Source of the DNA: Bacteroidaceae bacterium
Lineage (GTDB): Bacteria; Bacteroidota; Bacteroidia; Bacteroidales; Bacteroidaceae
NCBI GenBank assembly: GCA_028707655.1
Contig: JAQWAN010000142.1
Span: forward strand, 1-5,743
DNA: 5,743 bases
Reading direction: 5' to 3'
Part shown: piece after piece, positions 1 to 5,743 of the stretch
How positions within the stretch are numbered: the first letter of the stretch is position 1
How the letters are laid out: every line of letters starts with the position of its first letter
Position numbers and translations under genes: made by a program
Notes under the pieces: generated by a model
Seen by the model: only the letters and a program-made list of their open reading frames with translations
What the model was told of the DNA's origin: nothing
Databases searched by the model: none

Positions 1-259
1 CTCTAGGATAATCTTGTTGTAGGAACTCCTGAACGGAGTTTATAATCACACTATCTTCGTTATAGGCTGGAAAGAATACAGCAAATTTACTTTTCTTCTC
101 TACCAATGGGTACGTAATTTTCTTCTTTGTTAAGGCTGCAAATGTAAAAATGAGCAGGTAGAGTACAGCAAAAGCGAGAAGTAGAAAAATAAGAGATTCA
201 ACTACGTGTATTGTTTGAATAGGTGTGAAATTTAGTGCTACTAGAATGTTGCTAATCAT
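1..259 (-). CDS. Membrane-anchored family 2 glycosyltransferase, N-terminal part (cut by window edge)
   Basis: The first 86 codons of a gene that continues past base 1. Translation from the ATG at 259-257 gives a short N-terminus, a strongly hydrophobic segment at residues 19-43 that looks like a transmembrane anchor, a basic stretch (KKK, 45-47), then FAVFFPAYNED at 59-69 and QQDYPR at 81-86. The hhhPAYNE strand followed by a helix and QxYP is the nucleotide-sugar-binding start of GT-A family 2 glycosyltransferases, particularly the processive or membrane-anchored type. An in-frame TAG lies 8 codons upstream with no ATG between, so this start is well supported. The gene lies 59 bases downstream of the sugar transferase with no promoter element visible between, so it is probably co-transcribed. 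It may add a sugar to the lipid-linked repeat unit or build a polymer itself. Donor and acceptor cannot be told, and the catalytic Asp residues and any C-terminal membrane helices lie outside the window. Confidence 0.85.
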   Translation of the reverse strand, partial: MISNILVALNFTPIQTIHVVESLIFLLLAFAVLYLLIFTFAALTKKKITYPLVEKKSKFAVFFPAYNEDSVIINSVQEFLQQDYPR

Positions 260-318
260 AATGCTCTTTTTAATGTATTTAATCTAGAACAGACCCTCCT
301 GCTCAATAAAGCAGTTGG

Positions 319-1494
319 CTAGACGTTTTCTTTTTGGATAAAGGCTGTTACAGTTCTGAAAATAATTTTGAGGTCTAACCAAAAATTAAAAGTCTTTCCA
401 TAGGTGATGTCTAACATCTTTCTCTCTTCTGCAGAGAGTTTGCCTGCTCCACCTCTTTTTTCTACTTGCCAAAGGCCTGTTAATCCAGCTGGAGCCATAA
501 ATCGGTCAATGTACTCGTCGCTTGTGAGCAGCTCTGCTTCGTAAAGTGGGAGGGGTCTGTTTCCTACAATGGACATATCTCCCTTAAGGATGTTGAAGAG
601 CTGTGGTAATTCGTCAATGCTATATTTCCGAATGATGCGTCCAACCTTGGTGATACGTGGATCATTTTCTAGTTTAACAAATGCATCTTTTTGCTCTTTT
701 GTTTTTTGTGTAATAAAATCGTCTTCAGAAATCATAAAATCATCGGATATTAACATCGAACTATCTTCTGCATAGGATTCTTCTGGTTGGTCTATTTTTA
801 TTTCTTGTTGGGTTATGCCAGATGTAGTGGCACTGCCCTCGTTCTCTTGGTATTGATTCAGATTGTTGAACTCTTTTAAACGTTTATCCGCTCCGGTGTA
901 CATGGATCGGAATTTCAAAAAATCAAAAACTTTGTAGTTGGTACCTATACGTTTCGATTTGTAGACCACTTGTCCTTTACTCTCTAAGCGAATGGCTATA
1001 ACTGTGGCTAGTAGTAGGGGCGATAAGCATAGGATAGCGGCTCCCGAAAAAAGAATATCGAAGGCACGTTTCCACAAAGGCAATTTAAACGTTACTAAAT
1101 CTTTATATTTTAAAAAGTCGGGTAGTAAGAGGTGGAATCGATTCTCTATAAAACTAATTTTTTGTTTTAATTTATCGTCATCAATTGTTAGTGTTATAGC
1201 ATCGTTTACTCCAGCTTTTACATAGTTCTTCTTTTCCTCCTCAGATAGCTTATCTTGGATGAGGATAATATATACCTTGTATATTTTATTTTGTAGATAG
1301 GCAATCTCTTGCAAGTCTCTTTTGTAATTATTCTTTTCAAAAAAGACGATTAAAGGTTCGTTCTTTTGAAGCGATTCGCTCCATTTAACAATGTCTTTAA
1401 CATGCATCACATGAGGGTTTACTTTACTCCCCAATACTGATCGAAATGTCTTTAATCGATCTTGATTATATCCAGAATATACAATAGAACTCAT
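319..1494 (-). CDS. Initiating sugar transferase (undecaprenyl-phosphate sugar-1-phosphate transferase, WcaJ/PglC superfamily) with a pseudo-receiver N-terminus
   Basis: A 391-residue monotopic phosphoglycosyl transferase, the family that transfers sugar-1-phosphate from a UDP-sugar to undecaprenyl phosphate at the inner membrane and so starts repeat-unit synthesis. The catalytic part runs from about residue 139 to 391. It has a hydrophobic segment at 144-168 with the Ser-Pro (158-159) expected of the re-entrant helix, KFRSMYTGADKRL at 194-206, the catalytic Asp-Glu in SIDELPQLFN (D294, E295), GDMSIVGNRPLPLYEAE at 305-321 and LTGLWQV at 338-344. Residues 1-125 replace the four-helix and Rossmann-like N-terminus of WcaJ/WbaP. 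They resemble a receiver domain (KAGVNDAITLTIDDDKL, 93-109) but lack the acidic pocket, the phospho-acceptor Asp and the conserved Lys. Residues 217-270 form an acidic insertion compared with usual relatives. The ATG shares one base with the stop of the response regulator (TAATG), suggesting coupled translation. Stop is TAG. Enzyme class is near certain; the sugar is unknown. Confidence 0.95.
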   Translation of the reverse strand: MSSIVYSGYNQDRLKTFRSVLGSKVNPHVMHVKDIVKWSESLQKNEPLIVFFEKNNYKRDLQEIAYLQNKIYKVYIILIQDKLSEEEKKNYVKAGVNDAITLTIDDDKLKQKISFIENRFHLLLPDFLKYKDLVTFKLPLWKRAFDILFSGAAILCLSPLLLATVIAIRLESKGQVVYKSKRIGTNYKVFDFLKFRSMYTGADKRLKEFNNLNQYQENEGSATTSGITQQEIKIDQPEESYAEDSSMLISDDFMISEDDFITQKTKEQKDAFVKLENDPRITKVGRIIRKYSIDELPQLFNILKGDMSIVGNRPLPLYEAELLTSDEYIDRFMAPAGLTGLWQVEKRGGAGKLSAEERKMLDITYGKTFNFWLDLKIIFRTVTAFIQKENV

Positions 1495-1859
1495 TATCCA
1501 ATAATTTTTTTTATTCGAACTTTCAATTCTAAGGGATTAAAGGGCTTTAAGATATAGTCGTCTGCTCCCTCTTCCAGTAGTCTTATACGCTCACTTGTAC
1601 TATCTTCACTCGATAACATTACAACAGGAATTGCCTTGAATAATTCGTTTTCCTTAACATATTTTAAGAACTCATCTCCGGTCATCTCTGGCATACGAAT
1701 ATCCGAAATGATTAAATCGGGATTATTTCCCTCTTGTAGCCATTTGATGGCTCTAATGGCACTATCTAGATAAACAATATCGTAGTCAGCTCTTAGATAG
1801 ATGGAAACAACTTTTCCGATTGTTTCCTTGTCGTCTATGATCAATATTTTTTTCTTCAC
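1494..1859 (-). CDS. Stand-alone receiver-domain response regulator (CheY-like), GTG start
   Basis: A 121-residue protein consisting only of a phosphoacceptor receiver domain, with no DNA-binding or enzymatic output. All key positions are intact: acidic pair D9-D10 after strand 1 (KKILIIDD), phospho-acceptor D53 in DLIISDIRMPEMTG, S83 in the VVMLSSE switch strand, Y102 as the aromatic switch, and K105 in YILKPFNPLEL. It should therefore be phosphorylated by a histidine kinase encoded elsewhere and act through protein-protein contact. The start codon is GTG (1859-1857). An in-frame TAA lies five codons upstream with no ATG between, and the next Met is far inside the domain, so GTG is the only sensible start. 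The stop TAA overlaps the ATG of the sugar transferase. That overlap, and the receiver-like N-terminus of the transferase, suggest the transferase as its target (inference). It could instead act on a kinase or phosphatase elsewhere. Confidence 0.95.
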   Translation of the reverse strand: MKKKILIIDDKETIGKVVSIYLRADYDIVYLDSAIRAIKWLQEGNNPDLIISDIRMPEMTGDEFLKYVKENELFKAIPVVMLSSEDSTSERIRLLEEGADDYILKPFNPLELKVRIKKIIG

Positions 1860-1922
1860 TTGTCTTTGTTTTTAGGATAAAATAAGATATTTTCCTACAT
1901 TAAAACGTAAAGTAACCTCTTG

Positions 1923-1930
1923 CAAATATA
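1923..1930 (-). promoter_or_regulatory. Probable Bacteroidota -7 element for the response regulator/sugar transferase operon
   Basis: On the minus strand this reads TATATTTG followed by CA, matching the TAnnTTTG element used by the primary sigma factor of Bacteroidota. It is about 64 bases upstream of the GTG start, giving an expected untranslated leader of about 50-60 bases. I found no good TTTG -33 element 19-21 bases upstream, so it is a partial match. No other TAnnTTTG is visible on this strand between the divergent genes. Confidence 0.45.
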
Positions 1931-1973
1931 ACATAAAGGATTTACTTTCTAGGTATATTCGTGCGGTTTTATT

Positions 1974-1993
1974 CCTTTTTTTTCTAAAAAAGG
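1974..1993. repeat. Perfect 8-bp inverted repeat in the divergent intergenic region
   Basis: Arms CCTTTTTT (1974-1981) and AAAAAAGG (1986-1993) are exact reverse complements around a 4-base spacer. It lies between the two divergent promoter elements, about 45 bases behind the minus-strand -7 element and about 50 bases before the plus-strand -33 element. It could be an operator or merely a consequence of homopolymer-rich DNA. It is not placed as a terminator for either operon. The rest of 1860-2112 is AT-rich, with no gene seen. Confidence 0.35.
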
Positions 1994-2044
1994 TAATGTA
2001 TTGGCCCTATTCTATGTTTTTTTATGTAATAAATAGTTAGTTCT

Positions 2045-2075
2045 TTTGAAAACAAGTCTAAATAGATTATCTTTG
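2045..2075 (+). promoter_or_regulatory. Bacteroidota-type promoter for the export operon
   Basis: TTTG at 2045-2048 and TATCTTTG at 2068-2075 are separated by 19 bases and match the TTTG / TAnnTTTG promoter of Bacteroidota in both elements and spacing. Transcription would start at about 2080-2085, leaving a leader of about 30 bases before the ATG at 2113. The leader contains a short AT-only stem (2084-2089 with 2095-2100) and no Shine-Dalgarno sequence, as is usual in this phylum. Confidence 0.7.
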
Positions 2076-2112
2076 TGGATACTCTTTTTTTTATAAAAAG
2101 TCATAAAACTAA

Positions 2113-4446
2113 ATGATGGTTGATAAAATTACTGCAAAAAATAATGAAGTGATGCATCTGCAATCTCTTCTATTAAAATACCTGCTTTATTGGAAATATA
2201 TTCTTTTTTCTGTTGTGCTTGCTCTTTTAGGAGCTTTTCTTTTTATAAAAAGTAGCGTGCCCATATATGAGGCACATTCTACTGTTTTGTTAAAAGATGA
2301 CATGAAGGGTGGGGTGTCGGATGAACTCTCTATACTCCATGGTTGGGGTATTGGTGGTGGAACGGATAATGTGGATAATGAAATTGAGATACTCTCTTCT
2401 TGGAGCTTATCGAAAGGTGTAGTGGCCTCTTTGAAGCTGTATAATCAACATTTTTATGAACATTTCTTTCGGGATGAACCCGTTTATACGGCTATACCCT
2501 ATCGTGCGGAGCTAACTACTGCTGCTTTTGACTCTCTTTCTGCTCCTCTTATTTTACGGATGAGTAGGGAGGATGGGACACAGCTGCAGCTTACACTGAC
2601 TTATAAGAAACAGGAGACTGTATATGCGCTTTCTACCTTTCCAGCAAAGCTGACAACGTGTGCAGGAACAATTCATATCACAAAGGATTTATCGATTATT
2701 TTACCTCCTGGAGAGGTCTTACGTACGGAGATTACACCACTTACTATGGCAACGAATCGGTTCCGTTCTTTATTGCAAGTTAACTTGCTCTCAAAAACGA
2801 CCTCGATTGTCCATTTACAGATGCGAGATCCTCTTCTGGAGCGTGCTTCCATCTATCTAAATCAATTGGTGCTGCTCTATAATAAGCAGGCTTTGGACGA
2901 TAAAAATAGGGCGGCTTTAAATATTGAACATTTTATTGACGCACGTTTGTCTATTCTAAACAAGGAACTTGATGCGGTGCGTACCGATATTGAACAGTGT
3001 AAAAAGAAATGGTCTAGTGGTGATTTATCGCTTGCTGCTAGTATGTCATTAGAGAGTAAATCGACCTATTTAAAGCAATATGTCTACTACTCAACGCAGT
3101 ATACTTTAGTCGATTTTTTAGAACAATACATGAAGAATGACACCGCTGTTTATCATTTGTTGCCATCTAATATGGGGGTGGACGATCCTGTTTTGTTAGC
3201 ATTAGCTGCAAAATATAATACTGCTGTGTTAGCCTATCGAAAATTGCTAAAAGCATCTTCAAAAGTGAATCCCTCTGTGGATAGGATGGAGTACTCTTTA
3301 GCGCTGCTTCACTGTGAGATTTTAAGCTCCATTGATATGTTTAAAAAGACCTTGACTATTCGACTGAAAGAGGCGGATAAACAGGTCAAAAAATATGCAA
3401 ATCGTGTTTTAGATGTATCGGAACAAGAACGCGAATTGACTCAAATTAGACGATGGGAAAAGGTAAAAACAAGCTTGTTTACTATCTTGTCGCGTAAACG
3501 GGAGGAGAATTCATTAACACTGGCGGCTAATACTCAAAAAGCAAGGGTAGTAGACGCGGCCTTCTTGAGCGGTCGACCGGTCTATCCTTCTCGTAGGCTG
3601 GTTTGTTTGGTGGGACTACTGGTGGGACTATTGGTTCCTATTGCTATTATTGAATTGTTGGAGATGTTAAGCATCTATATCCGAGATAAAGAGGAGATAA
3701 AGGAGCTAACGGAGGTGCCTATTGTGGGTGAACTTCCATTCTTAGCGGACCTAAAGAGGGGACAGGCTGTTTTTGAAGGGGCAAATAATAGAGTAGATGA
3801 GGCTTTCCGAACTCTACGGTCGAATATGAAATTTGTGGGTACAGAGACTAAACAGCAAACCCTATTAGTAACCTCCTCCATGCCGGGTGAGGGTAAGACT
3901 TTTGTCTCGATTAATATGGCCATTAGTTTGGCTTTACTAGATAAAAAGGTGGTACTTGTTGGTCTGGATCTGCGTAAACCTAGATTGGGACAGCAGCTGG
4001 GATTAAACCATAGAAAAGGTGTCTCTAATTACTTACAGGGCAGTATATCCTCTATTGACGATTTGATTCAGCCCTCTGGCATTCGTGCTAACCTGTCTGT
4101 CATTACATCGGGCTCCATTCCTTTTAACCCTGCTGAGTTGTTGCAAAACAGTCGACTGGATGAGCTTATTGCTCTATTACGTAGGGACTTTGATTATATC
4201 GTGTTTGACACAGCTCCAGTTGGCTTGGTCAGCGACTCGATTTTGTTAAAACGCTTAACTGATATGTCTATTTATGTTACACGTACCAATGTTACCTTAA
4301 AGAAGCATTTGGATTGGTTGAACGACATCGCTATTCATCAGAAATTACCTAATATGTCGATTGTGTTGAATGGGGTGCCTATCCATAAACTGAGTAAATC
4401 TTATGGGTATGGACGTTATTTATCGGAATCATCTGAAAAATCGTAG
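2113..4446 (+). CDS. wzc: Wzc-type polysaccharide co-polymerase and tyrosine autokinase (BY-kinase)
   Basis: A 777-residue inner-membrane protein controlling chain length and export of polysaccharide together with Wza. The Wzz domain starts at about residue 15, with membrane helix 1 at 28-46 followed by VPIYEAHSTVLLKDD (49-63). A long periplasmic region (about 47-495) includes helical, probably coiled-coil stretches at 245-300 and 405-465. GRPVYPSRR (487-495) precedes membrane helix 2 (496-515). The cytoplasmic kinase follows: oligomerisation motif EAFRTLR (563-569), Walker A SSMPGEGKT (588-596), Walker A' VVLVGLDLRKPRL (613-625), and Walker B YIVFDTAP (695-702). A short C-terminal tyrosine cluster (Y764, Y766, Y769) is the likely autophosphorylation site. 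Kinase and membrane parts are fused, as in proteobacterial Wzc. Walker A' has Gly617 where the classical motif has its first Asp. The start is ATGATG, so initiation one codon later is possible. It is first in the operon, 73 bases before wza. A second paralog follows wza. Confidence 0.95.
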   Translation: MMVDKITAKNNEVMHLQSLLLKYLLYWKYILFSVVLALLGAFLFIKSSVPIYEAHSTVLLKDDMKGGVSDELSILHGWGIGGGTDNVDNEIEILSSWSLSKGVVASLKLYNQHFYEHFFRDEPVYTAIPYRAELTTAAFDSLSAPLILRMSREDGTQLQLTLTYKKQETVYALSTFPAKLTTCAGTIHITKDLSIILPPGEVLRTEITPLTMATNRFRSLLQVNLLSKTTSIVHLQMRDPLLERASIYLNQLVLLYNKQALDDKNRAALNIEHFIDARLSILNKELDAVRTDIEQCKKKWSSGDLSLAASMSLESKSTYLKQYVYYSTQYTLVDFLEQYMKNDTAVYHLLPSNMGVDDPVLLALAAKYNTAVLAYRKLLKASSKVNPSVDRMEYSLALLHCEILSSIDMFKKTLTIRLKEADKQVKKYANRVLDVSEQERELTQIRRWEKVKTSLFTILSRKREENSLTLAANTQKARVVDAAFLSGRPVYPSRRLVCLVGLLVGLLVPIAIIELLEMLSIYIRDKEEIKELTEVPIVGELPFLADLKRGQAVFEGANNRVDEAFRTLRSNMKFVGTETKQQTLLVTSSMPGEGKTFVSINMAISLALLDKKVVLVGLDLRKPRLGQQLGLNHRKGVSNYLQGSISSIDDLIQPSGIRANLSVITSGSIPFNPAELLQNSRLDELIALLRRDFDYIVFDTAPVGLVSDSILLKRLTDMSIYVTRTNVTLKKHLDWLNDIAIHQKLPNMSIVLNGVPIHKLSKSYGYGRYLSESSEKS

Positions 4447-4477
4447 GCTGTTTTAGCTTTATGTAGATTATTTCTTT

Positions 4478-4485
4478 TATCTTTG
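4478..4485 (+). promoter_or_regulatory. Possible internal promoter element ahead of wza
   Basis: TATCTTTG in the 73-base gap between wzc and wza is identical to the -7 element upstream of wzc (the shared string TTATCTTTG is 9 bases). It sits 34 bases before the wza ATG, close to the 37 bases in the wzc case. The -33 region is weak: only TTAG at 4453-4456, spacing 21. It could supply extra wza and downstream transcripts. The leader just before the ATG is A/T only, with two copies of ATATAAAA (4502-4509 and 4510-4517). Confidence 0.45.
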
Positions 4486-4519
4486 ACCAAAATTTGATTA
4501 AATATAAAAATATAAAAAT

Positions 4520-5311
4520 ATGAGGACTCGTTTTAATGTATGCATAATGCTTTTTGTGGTGTTACTAACGTCATGTAATTCTTATAAGCAGATTCCGTAT
4601 CTTATTGATGCTGATACATTCAAAACATCAGCTACATCCGAATTGTATGATGCTAGAATAATGCCTAAAGATTTGTTGTCAATTACTGTAATCTCTACAA
4701 ATCCAGAAGCTTCCGTACCTTTTAACTTAACTGTACCGACTATTCAGAATGTATCCATGAAACTGGTAACGACTTCACAGCCTGTTTTACAGAGCTACTT
4801 AGTAGACAATACAGGATGTGTTAATTTCCCTGTGTTAGGCAAATTGAAATTGGCGGGCTTAACTAAAAATCAGGCAGAAGATTTCATCACCAAAAAATTA
4901 GCTACTTCTTTTAAGGAATTGCCCATTGTGACTGTACGATTAATCAACTATAAAGTCTCCGTGATTGGTGAGGTAAAACGACCTGGTACCTTTTCTGTTG
5001 CTAATGAAAAGATTAACGTGTTTGAAGCTTTAGCCTTGGCTGGAGATATGACTGTTTATGGTATGCGTAACAATGTAAAACTTATTCGTGAAGACCAAAG
5101 TGGTGCTAAGCAGATTATTAAACTTGACTTTAATAAAGCGGAGATTGTTAACTCTCCCTATTTCTATTTACAACAAAATGATGTGCTTTATGTGGAGCCA
5201 AATAAATCGAAAGCGAAGAATTCGGATATCGGTCAAAGTACTACATTGTGGTTCTCTGCTACCTCTATCGTAATATCTCTAACCAGTCTATTGTATAATA
5301 TCCTTAACTAA
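4520..5311 (+). CDS. wza: Wza-type outer-membrane polysaccharide export lipoprotein
   Basis: A 263-residue polysaccharide export protein. A type II signal peptide is visible: MRTR, a hydrophobic core at 7-17, and lipobox LTSC with the acylated Cys at 19. The export (PES) domain spans about 43-140 and includes YDARIMPKDLLSITV (43-57), VDNTGCVNFPVLGKLKLAGL (95-114) and NQAEDFITKKL (117-127). One SLBB/soluble-ligand-binding beta-grasp domain follows, with VSVIGEVKRPGTFSV (146-160) and INVFEALALAGD (165-176), closing at QQNDVLYVEPN (218-228). A hydrophobic helix at 243-262 ends the protein, in the place where E. coli Wza has its membrane-spanning helix. It is shorter than E. coli Wza (about 380 residues), consistent with fewer SLBB repeats. 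It should form the oligomeric outer-membrane exit channel docking on a Wzc-type partner. The ATG has an A/T-only leader and no Shine-Dalgarno. It is followed after only 15 bases by a second Wzc-type gene. Confidence 0.95.
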   Translation: MRTRFNVCIMLFVVLLTSCNSYKQIPYLIDADTFKTSATSELYDARIMPKDLLSITVISTNPEASVPFNLTVPTIQNVSMKLVTTSQPVLQSYLVDNTGCVNFPVLGKLKLAGLTKNQAEDFITKKLATSFKELPIVTVRLINYKVSVIGEVKRPGTFSVANEKINVFEALALAGDMTVYGMRNNVKLIREDQSGAKQIIKLDFNKAEIVNSPYFYLQQNDVLYVEPNKSKAKNSDIGQSTTLWFSATSIVISLTSLLYNILN

Positions 5312-5326
5312 AAGTAAATATCCGTC

Positions 5327-5743
5327 ATGATCGAAAATAATATATATCAAAATAATAACGAAGAAAACCTAGATAATGAAGGTATTGATATCCACGAATT
5401 ATTGTTTAAATACCTCGCGTATTGGAAATGGATTGTAGCTTCAGTTATTGTTTGCTTAGTAATCGCTTTTACCTATCTACGTTATGCCACTCCTATCTAT
5501 AGTGTTTCTTCTACTATCTTACTGAAAGATGATAAGAAGGGTGGTGGTATGGATGAAATGAATGCGCTACAAGATTGGGGTGTTATCACGGGAAAGAATA
5601 ATGTGGATAATGAGATTGAATTACTTCGTTCTAAGAATCTAATAAAAATGGTGGTGAGCGATTTAAAATTGTATACTCGCTATTGTGGAGAGGGCTATGT
5701 AAGTGATAAAGAGTTGTATAAAACATCGCCTGTTCTAGTATCT
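5327..5743 (+). CDS. Second Wzz/Wzc-type chain-length or export protein, N-terminal part (cut by window edge)
   Basis: The first 139 codons of a gene open to the end of the window. It starts at the ATG 15 bases after the wza stop, so it is very likely co-transcribed with wza. After an Asn/Glu-rich N-terminus (residues 1-20) comes the Wzz start HELLFKYLAYWKW (23-35), a membrane helix at about 36-52, ATPIYSVSSTILLKDDKKGG (55-74) and NNVDNEIELLRSKNL (91-105). By hand alignment about half of roughly 90 residues are identical to the Wzc at 2113, including LLKDD, KGG, NVDNEIE and LKLY, so the two are paralogs. This copy sits directly behind wza, a common wza-wzc arrangement, and may be the main partner of that channel (inference). 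Whether it carries a kinase domain cannot be seen, so it might be a kinase-less Wzz. Confidence 0.92.
   Translation, partial: MIENNIYQNNNEENLDNEGIDIHELLFKYLAYWKWIVASVIVCLVIAFTYLRYATPIYSVSSTILLKDDKKGGGMDEMNALQDWGVITGKNNVDNEIELLRSKNLIKMVVSDLKLYTRYCGEGYVSDKELYKTSPVLVS

Noticed and set aside
299..318. CTGC / GCAG short stem between the sugar transferase and the glycosyltransferase
   Set aside because: Four-base arms with an 8-base loop and no T-run on the transcript; not a credible terminator.
569..1225. Two plus-strand open frames (569-775 and 992-1225) opposite the sugar transferase
   Set aside because: They are antisense to a strongly recognisable enzyme, their translations show no domain, and no promoter is seen for them.
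1860..2112. A NusG-like antiterminator (UpxY/UpxZ type) or an invertible promoter, as found at many Bacteroides capsule loci
   Set aside because: No such coding frame fits here and no pair of long inverted repeats flanks either promoter; the only inverted repeat is a single 20-base element.
2660..2860. Plus-strand open frame in another frame inside wzc
   Set aside because: Fully contained in the coding region, with a Cys/Arg/Leu-rich translation typical of an out-of-frame read.
3675..3923. Minus-strand open frame of 82 codons opposite the wzc kinase domain
   Set aside because: Antisense to conserved motifs including Walker A; explained as a shadow of the kinase coding constraint.
4445..4459. 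Small hairpin (AGGCT / AGCTT around GTTTT) at the wzc stop, followed by a T-rich stretch
   Set aside because: The stem is only 5 pairs with one G-T pair and the T-run is interrupted; too weak to call a terminator or attenuator.
5088..5273. Plus-strand open frame of 61 codons inside wza
   Set aside because: Out of frame with the SLBB-encoding region; no recognisable features.

Overview
The window looks like the junction of two divergent exopolysaccharide or capsule operons from a member of the Bacteroidota, probably class Bacteroidia. This rests on protein style (an initiating transferase with a GNRPLPLYEAE motif, Wzc-type kinases with a GLDLRKPRL Walker A' region), AT-rich DNA, A-rich leaders without Shine-Dalgarno sequences, and promoter elements of the Bacteroidota form TAnnTTTG. 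I cannot name a genus.

Left arm, minus strand, read from right to left: a stand-alone receiver-domain response regulator (1494-1859, GTG start), a phosphoglycosyl transferase of the WcaJ/PglC superfamily (319-1494) whose start overlaps the regulator's stop in TAATG, and the N-terminal end of a membrane-anchored family 2 glycosyltransferase (1-259, cut by the window edge). The transferase should start repeat-unit synthesis on undecaprenyl phosphate, and the glycosyltransferase should extend it or act in a related pathway. The transferase begins with about 125 residues that look like a degenerate receiver domain without the phosphorylation residues. An intact receiver is therefore encoded directly upstream of, and overlapping, an enzyme carrying an apparent pseudo-receiver.

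Centre: a 253-base intergenic region (1860-2112) with divergent promoter elements and a perfect AT-rich inverted repeat.

Right arm, plus strand: a full-length Wzc-type polysaccharide co-polymerase/tyrosine autokinase (2113-4446), a Wza-type outer-membrane export lipoprotein (4520-5311), and the start of a second Wzz/Wzc-type protein (5327 to the window end) that is clearly paralogous to the first. Wza and Wzc normally form the trans-envelope export channel, so this arm encodes chain-length control and export for a Wzy-dependent type of pathway. The unusual point is that two Wzc-type proteins flank a single Wza.

No tRNA, rRNA, CRISPR array, insertion sequence or convincing terminator was seen.
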